Below are positions 36,055 through 44,380 of a DNA stretch of 64,000 nucleotides, one piece after another. The stretch covers positions 385,026 to 449,025 of the forward strand of contig JAEPMI010000002.1 in NCBI GenBank assembly GCA_017644045.1. Reading direction: 5' to 3'. The notes under the pieces are model-generated. The model worked only from the letters and a program-made list of their open reading frames with translations, searched no databases and had not been told where the DNA came from. This DNA is from Deltaproteobacteria bacterium. GTDB taxonomy: Bacteria > Myxococcota_A > Polyangia > Polyangiales > Houyiibacteriaceae. Within the stretch, counting starts at the first letter, position 1. Every line of letters begins with the position of its first letter. A program made the position numbers and the translations under genes.

Positions 36055-36714
36055 TCAGTCGTCGTCTTCGTCTTCGTCCTCTTCGAAGTCGTCGCCCAGG
36101 AGGAGCCGAAAGCCGGCGAGCACTCGCTCGTCGTACTCCTCCCAGAACTCCTCGTCCCTGTCCGACGTCGCGCGACGCGCCGCGCGGTATCCAAAAAGCC
36201 ACTCCTTTGCCTCGTCGGGGTCGACCTCCGCTCCGAGGCTCTGGAGCTCGATGATCACGCCCAACGCGGCGAGGTCCGCTGCGGCGCGGTAGAGGTCCGG
36301 CCAGGTGTTGTCGAGGGTCTCTCGACAACGGTCGACCAGGCGGGCGATGACCGCGCGGCCTGGGGTGTGGGACAGGAGTGCCTCGAGGTGGGGGCCGTCG
36401 CAGTAGCCTCCGAGAGCCTCGCGGAGCTCTTCGGATCGCGAGCGCGCCTTCATCGTCCCTTCGGGGTCTGCGGCCAGCGCCGAGAGCGCGGCTCCGACCT
36501 CCGCCGGGAGCGAGTCGAGTTCGTCGGCTCGCGCTCGCACCACCGCGGCCAGCTCGGCCAGCTCGTCCGGCGCCACGTCGAAGCGCGCTTTCAGACCTGC
36601 GTAGACCGCCAGCTCATCGACCGATAGGTCGGCGGCCTTCTCCGCCTTGGTCAGGTCGGCGTGAACGTCCAGCGCGCCATCGTTGTCGTAGATGCCACTA
36701 CCCCAGGTGCCCAT
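36055..36714 (-). CDS. DUF4259 domain protein
   Basis: 219 residues. The N-terminus MGTWGSGIYDNDGALDV is the hallmark of DUF4259. The domain extends to about 150 (ALGGYCDGPHLEALL), followed by an extended helical part and a very acidic tail (DDFEEDEDEDDD). DUF4259 proteins are small cytosolic proteins of unknown function. Followed closely by the 124-residue gene. The tRNA-Cys lies 175 bases to the right on the other strand. Confidence 0.85.
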   Translation of the reverse strand: MGTWGSGIYDNDGALDVHADLTKAEKAADLSVDELAVYAGLKARFDVAPDELAELAAVVRARADELDSLPAEVGAALSALAADPEGTMKARSRSEELREALGGYCDGPHLEALLSHTPGRAVIARLVDRCRETLDNTWPDLYRAAADLAALGVIIELQSLGAEVDPDEAKEWLFGYRAARRATSDRDEEFWEEYDERVLAGFRLLLGDDFEEDEDEDDD

Positions 36715-36888
36715 GGCTGAGAAGCTAGCTCAGGCCCGATCGAGCGGCGAGACCGTTGACGAGTCTGCCGACGTGCTTACCAAGAGCCCGCGGCGAATGC
36801 CGGCGGGACTACATCGCCTGATTCGCGACGACCCGAAAGGGTCATCTCGTCTCGTCATTTCTCGTCGCCGCCTTCATCCACCCGCTCC

Positions 36889-36963
36889 GTGGCGGAGTCC
36901 GAACAGTGAGGAGCCGGATTGCAAACCCGGTCGCCGTGGGTGCGAATCCCACCCGCCACTCCA
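36889..36963 (+). tRNA. tRNA-Cys (GCA) with atypical D and T loops
   Basis: Cloverleaf with acceptor GTGGCGG/CCGCCAC, anticodon arm CCGGA-TTGCAAA-CCCGG (one A-C mismatch), anticodon GCA at 36921-36923, T stem GTGGG/CCCAC, discriminator T at 36960 (the cysteine identity base) and encoded CCA at 36961-36963. Two features are odd: the D loop is GAACAGTGA with no GG pair, and the T loop is TGCGAAT instead of TTCGAAT. In normal tRNAs G18 and G19 contact positions 55 and 56, so both halves of that contact are changed together. The D stem is only three pairs (TCC/GGA). Ends two bases before a lipoprotein gene on the other strand. Confidence 0.85.
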
Positions 36964-36964
36964 G

Positions 36965-37540
36965 TCAGAGGCCCGGTCGAGGTCCGTCGTAGTCGGCTTC
37001 CTCGAGCGTCGTGTCGTGGTCCCCGACCGTCCGCGTCTCGGTGGTCGGTCCCGCCGGTGCCAGACGCACGTCGTCGACCACCAGCTCGTAGTCGGCGAGA
37101 CCCTCGCTGCGCCGCAGCCTCCCGTGAAGGGCCTCGATGCGCGCGGGCACCGAAGGCGCGCAGGAGAGCGACAGCTCGTGACCCCGGCAGCCGGTGTTCC
37201 ATGGCTCGCACAACCCAGTGCACCAACCGCCCGGCAAGCGACCGTTCTGGGTCCAGGTCGGTTGGGGTAGCCCGCCTTCATCTGGGTCCACGACCATCAC
37301 GTCGTTCGGTTCCCCGTAGCCGAAGCGGATCCAGCAGTTGTTGCACGGCGGCTCCGCGCACCCCGCCCCGGTGCACCAGATCTCCCCCTTCGGGGCTCCC
37401 TCGACCCAGAGCTGGTCGCCGACCCAGGACTCCGGATCGGCACCGAGCTCTTCGCCGGTGACGGTCACGGAACCATCCGACCCACACGCGGCCGAGACCA
37501 AGGCGAGGCAAGTGCCGGCGAGGCGAAGGAACGACGTCAT
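36965..37540 (-). CDS. Cys-rich putative lipoprotein
   Basis: 191 residues. Lipoprotein signal MTSFLRLAGTCLALVSAACG with the last Cys lipidated. The mature part is rich in Cys and Trp: VGDQLWVEGAPKGEIWCTGA, PPCNNCWIRFGYGEP, GGWCTGLCEPWNTGC. The pattern resembles an OB-fold-like exported domain (strand WVGDQLWVEG) but I cannot name it. Outer-membrane or periplasmic, function unknown. Its stop lies two bases from the CCA end of tRNA-Cys on the opposite strand, so transcription of the two converges. Confidence 0.72.
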   Translation of the reverse strand: MTSFLRLAGTCLALVSAACGSDGSVTVTGEELGADPESWVGDQLWVEGAPKGEIWCTGAGCAEPPCNNCWIRFGYGEPNDVMVVDPDEGGLPQPTWTQNGRLPGGWCTGLCEPWNTGCRGHELSLSCAPSVPARIEALHGRLRRSEGLADYELVVDDVRLAPAGPTTETRTVGDHDTTLEEADYDGPRPGL

Positions 37541-37618
37541 GCGGCCAAGGTTTCACGGCGGCCGGCCTCCCGCCAGCGCCACCGAGGATGATCGACCGAC
37601 CCCGACCCTGCTAGACTG

Positions 37619-38599
37619 GTGGGCGCCGTGGACCTGGACCGAATGCTCGAGAAGTGCCGCCGTCTCCAGTGGGACGCGGACGACGATCTCGACTGGACCG
37701 TCGAACCGAAGGCGCTCTCGCGCGACGACGAGATGGCCATCGTCCAGTACTTCACGGACATGTCCGCCATCGAGCGGCTCGCCGGACAGCTCTTCCAGGT
37801 GCAGCGCGACCTCGTCGACGATCCGACGCTGCAGTCCATCTTCGAGACCTTCGTGGTCGACGAGGAGCGCCACGCGGTCGTCGCGAAGCGGCTCGCCGAG
37901 CACTACGACGTGCACCACTACCGCGACTACCAGGTGAACCGACACCTGCAGCGTTTCGCGCCGGCGTTCCGAAAGGTGCTCCGGCACGTCTCGCCGGAGG
38001 TCGCGAACGCCTACATCACCAGCGGCGAGATCCTCCTCGACATCGCCCTGCTCCGCTCGCTCAACGACTTCGTCGGGGACGCGATGAGCGACCAGGCGAT
38101 GCGGCTCATCAACCGCGACGAGTCACGGCACATCGCCATCGACTACTTCATGGTCGAGTACTACGCGTCGGCGAAGTACGAGGCGTGGGAGAAGGCCCAG
38201 CCCGAGAAGAGCGCGCTGCAGAAGGCGCGCGCCTTGCTGACCTTCGCCATCTTCACCTGGCGAGCGGGCCCGTTCCTGCGCGACGTGTTCTTCCGACCGA
38301 TGGACATGACCGACCCGAGCGGCAAGCGGCTGCTCGAGGCCTTCCACCGGATCCAGCTCATCGGACTCAAGGAAGAGGTCCAGCACCGACCCTTCAACCG
38401 CTTCCTTCGGGTGATGCAGGATGGGTTCAACCACCCCATCGTCGGCCGCATCGCCGGCCCGGCGATCTCGCGCATCGTGGGGCTCGAGCCGCGCGTGCTG
38501 GAGAAGCTCTACACCGACGCCGACGAGCTCGACATCCAGAAGAAGAGCTTCGCCGAGATGGCGCGCGAGACGCTCGCGATGAAGGGCGCCGCGGCCTAG
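37619..38599 (+). CDS. Ferritin-like diiron protein (AurF/desaturase-like)
   Basis: 326 residues, helical. Two ExxH-type iron motifs are visible: VVDEERHAVVAKRL near 79-92 and NRDESRHIAIDYF near 163-175, with additional glutamates one helix earlier (SAIERLAGQ; SGEILLDIA). This is the four-helix diiron arrangement of AurF-like N-oxygenases and acyl-ACP desaturase relatives. The C-terminal third (GLEPRVLEKLYTDADELD) is unassigned. Likely an O2-using oxygenase or oxidase of unknown substrate. Start is GTG at 37619 with GTG at 37628 possible. Overlaps the end of the convergent Gly-rich gene by four bases. Confidence 0.78.
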   Translation: MGAVDLDRMLEKCRRLQWDADDDLDWTVEPKALSRDDEMAIVQYFTDMSAIERLAGQLFQVQRDLVDDPTLQSIFETFVVDEERHAVVAKRLAEHYDVHHYRDYQVNRHLQRFAPAFRKVLRHVSPEVANAYITSGEILLDIALLRSLNDFVGDAMSDQAMRLINRDESRHIAIDYFMVEYYASAKYEAWEKAQPEKSALQKARALLTFAIFTWRAGPFLRDVFFRPMDMTDPSGKRLLEAFHRIQLIGLKEEVQHRPFNRFLRVMQDGFNHPIVGRIAGPAISRIVGLEPRVLEKLYTDADELDIQKKSFAEMARETLAMKGAAA

Positions 38600-39075
38600 A
38601 CCTTCGGTGGTGGCGGCTCGCCGCCCTTGCCGAGGATCTGATTCAGCTCGGCGCTCAGCTCTTTCAAGAAGTCGCCGCCGCTCGCGCCCAGCGCTCCCTG
38701 TCCCGCGACGAGCGCCCCGCCGACCAGCTGGCCGAGCGCCACGGGTCCGACCCCGGCTTGGCCGAGGAAGAAGCTCCCACCGAAGCCGACCTGTCCGATG
38801 GCCAGGCCGCCCGCCGCGAGCTGCCCGGTCGCGAAGAGCAGCCCGACGCTGTAGAGCGCGAAGCACACGACGCCCGCGCCGCCCATCCCGACCAGGACGA
38901 CGCCCTGGCCCGCGCCGATGGTCAGCCAGCACGGCTCCTCTTCGGCGGCGCCGACGCACACGACCGGCATCCCGGCGACCTGCTCCGCGCTCTGCCCATC
39001 GTTCGGTGTCGGGAAGAGGAAGAAGCCCAGGTAGGTGACCAGCAGGACCCCGAAGAGGATGAAGAAGCGCCCCAT
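38596..39075 (-). CDS. Gly-rich small membrane protein
   Basis: 159 residues. An N-terminal transmembrane helix (GRFFILFGVLLVTYLGFFLF) is followed by a short loop with two Cys (PVVCVG, EEPCWL) and a long Ala/Gly/Leu stretch with a recurring GQ step (ATGQLAAGGLAIGQVGFGG, VALGQLVGGALVAGQ), perhaps two more membrane segments. A cytosolic-looking tail ends ELNQILGKGG. Family unknown. ATG at 39075 is only 25 bases from the divergent start of the next gene. Confidence 0.65.
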   Translation of the reverse strand: MGRFFILFGVLLVTYLGFFLFPTPNDGQSAEQVAGMPVVCVGAAEEEPCWLTIGAGQGVVLVGMGGAGVVCFALYSVGLLFATGQLAAGGLAIGQVGFGGSFFLGQAGVGPVALGQLVGGALVAGQGALGASGGDFLKELSAELNQILGKGGEPPPPKV

Positions 39076-39100
39076 CGATCGACAGCGTATCATCCCGCGC

Positions 39101-40057
39101 ATGGGCCCGGGCACGGAGGGGAGCGGCGGCAGCGAGGCGTTCGTCGTCCGGCACCGCTTCGAGGATCGCTTCCGGCCCTCGGGCAAGGGCTTCGAGGCGC
39201 GCCGGATCCTCTATCGCCAGAAGCGCGTCGACCAGTCCTACGAGCTCGACCGCTCCCACTTCGTGGAGAACGAAGGGAAGATCCTCCGCAAGCTCAAGCG
39301 GGGCGTCGCGGTCTGGCTCCGCGCCCTCGGTCGCTCGCTGCTCCTGGCGCCGCTGGCGTGGCTGGTCGAGCTGATCGGTCCCTACGTGGGCATGCCCCGT
39401 GGCTGGGGGGTCGTCGGTCTGGTCATCTGGACGGTGACCTTCTTCGCGTTCCTCAACATCTATGTCTGGCTCGCGATGCTCGAGTACTTCCGGCGGCGCC
39501 GGATGTCGATCGAGCGCCCCTTCGACGCCGAGGGCGAGGATCGCCGTGGGCTCCTGCCGCCGGCCAGCCAGGCCATCGTCGGCAAGGTGGCCGCGCTGGG
39601 TCCCAGCGGCGCCGGCGAGGTGTACCGCGAGGCATGGCTCGATGGGACGGACGACGAGGGCCGCTTCACGCGGCGCGTGAGCGGTGGCGACCACTTCGTC
39701 GTGGTGCCGGACGACGGAAGCCCGCCGTTGGTCTGCGACATCGAGGGGCCACCGCTGATCGTCGGACCCTCCGAGCGAGAGGCGATGGCCTCGACCGCGA
39801 TGCGGGCGCTCTTCCCGGACACCTTCGCCGACGGGGACGCCGAAACCGTCGTGCTCCGAGTCGGCGACGCCGTGGCCGTTCACGCCGAGGAGCTCCGAGA
39901 CCTGCCGCGGGTCGATCACGTCGAGCTCGACGGAGTCATCCGGAGCTTCCGGCCCGGCGAGCAGTCCGATGCCCCTTATCGGGGCGGCGGCGCCCGGCCG
40001 GGCCGCCGCGCGATCTCGGCCATGACCAAGCCGCTCCGCATCCGGAAGCTCCGCTGA
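39101..40057 (+). CDS. Hypothetical two-helix membrane protein
   Basis: 318 residues. The soluble N-terminus contains RRILYRQKRVDQSYELDRSH. Two transmembrane helices follow near 70-95 (LLLAPLAWLVELIGPYVG) and 100-125 (GVVGLVIWTVTFFAFLNIYV). The remaining 190 residues are soluble (DHFVVVPDDGSPPLVCDIEG, VVLRVGDAVAVHAEEL) and strand-rich. In shape it resembles GIDE-type E3-like membrane proteins, but no RING or other domain is visible. Unknown function. The ATG at 39101 is chosen over an upstream in-frame ATG that would run into the divergent gene. Confidence 0.68.
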   Translation: MGPGTEGSGGSEAFVVRHRFEDRFRPSGKGFEARRILYRQKRVDQSYELDRSHFVENEGKILRKLKRGVAVWLRALGRSLLLAPLAWLVELIGPYVGMPRGWGVVGLVIWTVTFFAFLNIYVWLAMLEYFRRRRMSIERPFDAEGEDRRGLLPPASQAIVGKVAALGPSGAGEVYREAWLDGTDDEGRFTRRVSGGDHFVVVPDDGSPPLVCDIEGPPLIVGPSEREAMASTAMRALFPDTFADGDAETVVLRVGDAVAVHAEELRDLPRVDHVELDGVIRSFRPGEQSDAPYRGGGARPGRRAISAMTKPLRIRKLR

Positions 40058-40088
40058 GCCCAGCCGCTCTTGGTCCCTCCGCGGGCCC

Positions 40089-41675
40089 ATGCTAAGGCCG
40101 CGCGTGGCTCTTCGAGCGCTGCTGATCGTTCTGTTCGCGATGGGGCTCTTCGCCCGCGTCGCGCCCTTGGTCGAAGGCGGAGACGTCAGCGTCCCCGAAG
40201 GGCGACTGCTCTCGCAGTGGCCGACGGAAGACGGCTACTTCATGCTCACGATGGGCCGCAACGTCGGCCTCGGGCACGGCCTGAGCGTGGCCGGTGGCGA
40301 GATGCCCACCAATGGCACCCAGCCCCTGACCACCTTCGTGTGGGCGCTCGCCTACGCGATCGTCGGCGGCGACCGTCTGCTCGGGGTGCTGATCGCGCAG
40401 GTCCTGCAGATCCTGGCCGCGGCCGGAACCGCGTTCCTGCTCTACCGACTGGGCCAACGGGCGCTGGTCGGCCGCGAGCACGCCAAGGAGACGAGCGCCG
40501 TCGCGGCGGGCTTCTGGTTCGCGAGCCCGGTGGTGATGCCGCACACGATGAACTGCCTCGAGACCGGCTTCTACGCGCTGGTCGCGACCGGTGTCGCCTA
40601 CGCGTTCCTCGCGCGGCCGGGGGAGCTCTGGTCGTGGCGCCGCACCTTCGGCTTCGGCGCGTTGCTCGGCCTGTGCTTCTGGGTGCGGAACGACGCCGCC
40701 TTCCTGATCGCCGCCATCTGCCTGACCTACCTGTTGCCGGCGCTCTCGGAGCGCTCGGAGCTGAAGCCCCGACTCGCGCGCGTGATGACCTTCGGCGCGA
40801 CGAGTGTGGCCGTGGCGTCGCCCTGGCTGGTCTTCAACGTGCTCGAGTTCGGTCACCTCATGCCGGTCAGCGGTCGCGCCGAAGCGCTCACCGGAGACTT
40901 CGGCGGAAACCTCGGCGGCATCCCGATCGTGCTCGCCGAGTACCTGATGACGGTGGTGCCCATTCCGCACGCTCTCTCGGACCGACCATGGATGATCGGC
41001 ATCGCGACCCTGGTCGTGGTCGCGGCCGTGGGACTCCTCTTCGCCAACCGGCGCAAGCTGACCCCGACCGCCCGGACCCTGGTGATCGCCATCGGCATCT
41101 ACCTGAGCGGGATGGTGGCCTTCTACGGTCTCTACTTCGGCGCCGCGTGGTTCCTCCCGCGCTACTTCCTCCCGACCTCGCCTTTCCTCGCCCTGCTCTT
41201 CGCGGTCGCGGCGACCTGGGCCGTGCGCTGGGTCCACGCGCGCGGTGCGCTGAAGCACGTGGTGCCGGTCGGTGCGATCCTCGCGGTGGCGCTGATGGGC
41301 GCGCTCCACTTCCGGCACTGGCGCGGGGGCGCCGACCACATGCACTTCCAGGTGGTGGGTTGGATCCACGAGAACGTCCCCGAAGAGACGTGGGTCGGTG
41401 CCATCCAGACGGGCACCCTCGGCTTCTTCCACGACCGCACGATCAACCTCGACGGCAAGGTGAACATCGCCGCCTACGAGGCCCTCCTCGCGGGCGAAGA
41501 GGGCGAGTACGTCGTCGAGCGGACCCCCATCGAATACCTGGCCGACTGGACCGGCATGCGCGACTGGCTGACCAAGCCGATCGTCGCCGAGCACTTCGAG
41601 CTCCTCGTGGAGGACGACGAGGCCAACCTCGCGGTGCTGAAGCGGCGGGGGCCGCCGCCTCAGACCGGTCTCTGA
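40089..41675 (+). CDS. GT-C type membrane glycosyltransferase-like protein
   Basis: 528 residues with about eleven transmembrane helices. After TM1 the loop has the acidic pair Glu47-Asp48 in WPTEDGYFMLTMG, the position where GT-C enzymes (ArnT, PMT, arabinosyltransferases) place catalytic acids. Later features are NRGxTNGTQPL-like GEMPTNGTQPLTTF and a soluble C-terminal domain (HFQVVGWIHENVPEETW). Such enzymes move sugars from lipid-phosphate donors on the periplasmic face. Sugar and acceptor unknown. Follows the two-helix protein by 31 bases, so probably in the same transcript. Confidence 0.78.
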   Translation: MLRPRVALRALLIVLFAMGLFARVAPLVEGGDVSVPEGRLLSQWPTEDGYFMLTMGRNVGLGHGLSVAGGEMPTNGTQPLTTFVWALAYAIVGGDRLLGVLIAQVLQILAAAGTAFLLYRLGQRALVGREHAKETSAVAAGFWFASPVVMPHTMNCLETGFYALVATGVAYAFLARPGELWSWRRTFGFGALLGLCFWVRNDAAFLIAAICLTYLLPALSERSELKPRLARVMTFGATSVAVASPWLVFNVLEFGHLMPVSGRAEALTGDFGGNLGGIPIVLAEYLMTVVPIPHALSDRPWMIGIATLVVVAAVGLLFANRRKLTPTARTLVIAIGIYLSGMVAFYGLYFGAAWFLPRYFLPTSPFLALLFAVAATWAVRWVHARGALKHVVPVGAILAVALMGALHFRHWRGGADHMHFQVVGWIHENVPEETWVGAIQTGTLGFFHDRTINLDGKVNIAAYEALLAGEEGEYVVERTPIEYLADWTGMRDWLTKPIVAEHFELLVEDDEANLAVLKRRGPPPQTGL

Positions 41676-41719
41676 GCACCCCTTTTGGAAAAGCGACTCG
41701 GTCGGACCGACCGAAGGTC

Positions 41720-42151
41720 ATGTCGCCGAGATGGATCCCGTTCGTCCTGCTCGCGGGCTGCTTCGCCTCCACGACCGAGCCGATCGCGCTCGAGGACCCC
41801 TGCGTGGATCTGTCACGCAACGAGTGCGACGAGATGCCCGGCTGCGGCTTCGTCTGTGACTTCGGCTGCGTGAGCACCGACCGCTACTGTGGAGCGGAGG
41901 GCGACCCGCGCTGCGGCGACGGCTTCTACTGCCAGCGTGTGCGCGTCGACCCCTGCCTCGACCTGGCCCGGCTCACGGTCCAGGGCGTCTGCGTACCCGA
42001 CGTCCCGCCGCCGGCCGGGCGGGTCCGCTGCGATCTCGGTGAAGCCGACGAGGGCTGGGCCTGCGCGCCGGGCTCCGAGTATTGCTGCCAGGTCCTCGAC
42101 CAGTGCATGGCGTTCCCGAGCGAGTTCGACCTCTGCCCTCGCCCCGAATGA
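41720..42151 (+). CDS. Small Cys-rich lipoprotein
   Basis: 143 residues. Very short lipoprotein signal MSPRWIPFVLLAGC. The mature chain has about eighteen cysteines in knot-like spacing (CVDLSRNECDEMPGCGFVCD, CGDGFYCQRVRVDPC, EYCCQVLDQC). No named domain; disulfide-rich surface protein typical of myxobacterial lipoproteins. ATG at 41720, 44 bases after the glycosyltransferase stop. Confidence 0.75.
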   Translation: MSPRWIPFVLLAGCFASTTEPIALEDPCVDLSRNECDEMPGCGFVCDFGCVSTDRYCGAEGDPRCGDGFYCQRVRVDPCLDLARLTVQGVCVPDVPPPAGRVRCDLGEADEGWACAPGSEYCCQVLDQCMAFPSEFDLCPRPE

Positions 42152-42173
42152 TCTTCGTGGTATCCCGGGCGCC

Positions 42174-43139
42174 ATGGCCGGGAACTCGAAGAAGGTCGTC
42201 TACGCAGCGATGGCAGGCAACGGCCTGATCGCGGCGAGCAAATTCGCCGCCGGGATCTTTACCGGCAGCACCGCGATGATCTCCGAGGCGGTGCACAGCG
42301 TCGCGGACACCTCGAACCAGGGTTTGCTGCTCTTCGGGATGAGACGAGCGAACCGGCGGCCGACCAAGCTCCACCCTCTCGGCTATGCCCCCGAGAGCTA
42401 CTTCTGGCCCTTCATGGTGGCCATCGTCATCTTCCTGCTCGGTGGCGTGTTCGCCATCTACGAGGGGGTCCACGGCTTCATGGCGGGCCAAGAGGGACAC
42501 ACCGAGCACGGCGACCCGATGTGGAACTACATCGTGCTCGGAGCCGCGATCGTCTTCGAGGGCTACGTCTTCATGGTCGCGCTCAAGGAGTTCTGGAAGC
42601 TGAAGGGAGAGCGCAAGGCGGTCGAGGTCTTCCTGAAGACCAAGGACCCGACGATCCCGGTCGTGCTGATGGAGGACTCCGCCGCGCTGCTCGGACTCAT
42701 CATCGCGCTCGCGGCGGTGGGCCTGACCCAGGCCACCGGCTGGTATGGCTGGGACGCGCTCGGCTCGCTCTCGATCGGCATCCTCTTGGTCGCCGTCTCG
42801 TACCTTCTCGCCCGCGAGACCCACAGTCTGCTGCTCGGCGAGTCGGCCTCGCTCGAGGTCCGGCAGCGCATCGTGGACATGGTCGAGGCCGACGCAGAGG
42901 TCGAAGAGGTGACCCAGCTCATCTCGATGCACCGTGGTCCGGAGGACGTGATCCTCGCTCTCAAGATCCACTTCGATCGCGAGCTCGGCATCGGTGACGT
43001 CGAAGGCGCGATCAACCGGATCGAGACGGCGATCCGGAAGGAGATGCCCGAGATGAAACGCATCTTCATCGAGCCGGACTCGCACTATGATGCGTCCAAG
43101 GACGAGGCCGGCCTGGCCGTCGCCCGACCCCAGCCCTAG
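42174..43139 (+). CDS. Cation diffusion facilitator (Zn/Fe/Co/Cd type) transporter
   Basis: 321 residues, six transmembrane helices (about 8-300) and a short cytosolic C-domain. Metal-site candidates are the His and Asp of SEAVHSVADT in helix 2 and the acidic residues of LMEDSAALLG in helix 5. A CDF usually has HxxxD in both; here the second site is MEDSA, as in ZnT9-like members, so metal choice is uncertain. The loop QEGHTEHGDPMW may bind metal. Exchanges metal for protons to lower cytosolic levels. Starts 22 bases after the Cys-rich lipoprotein and ends 12 bases before the peroxidase gene. Confidence 0.9.
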   Translation: MAGNSKKVVYAAMAGNGLIAASKFAAGIFTGSTAMISEAVHSVADTSNQGLLLFGMRRANRRPTKLHPLGYAPESYFWPFMVAIVIFLLGGVFAIYEGVHGFMAGQEGHTEHGDPMWNYIVLGAAIVFEGYVFMVALKEFWKLKGERKAVEVFLKTKDPTIPVVLMEDSAALLGLIIALAAVGLTQATGWYGWDALGSLSIGILLVAVSYLLARETHSLLLGESASLEVRQRIVDMVEADAEVEEVTQLISMHRGPEDVILALKIHFDRELGIGDVEGAINRIETAIRKEMPEMKRIFIEPDSHYDASKDEAGLAVARPQP

Positions 43140-43151
43140 GAGGAGATCCCC

Positions 43152-44267
<1,116 letters not shown>

Positions 44268-44292
44268 GCCCTGCCCCTCGACGCGACGTCAC

Positions 44293-44325
44293 GGCCCGAT
44301 CGCCTCTCTGGCGGTCGGGCCGTTT
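44293..44325 (+). terminator. Rho-independent terminator after peroxidase gene
   Basis: Twelve-pair stem GGCCCGATCGCC with GGCGGTCGGGCC (one G-T pair) around a five-base TCTCT loop, followed by GTTT. Begins 26 bases after the peroxidase stop. This is the clearest terminator hairpin in the window. Confidence 0.8.
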
Positions 44326-44380
44326 CGCGTGAAGGAGTTTCTCGCCACGGCGGCTCCGATCCCTCAGGATGGGGCTACCG

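Noticed and set aside
36889-37540. Possible integration site at tRNA-Cys
   Set aside because: No integrase, no direct repeat of the tRNA 3' end and no foreign-looking genes were found nearby.
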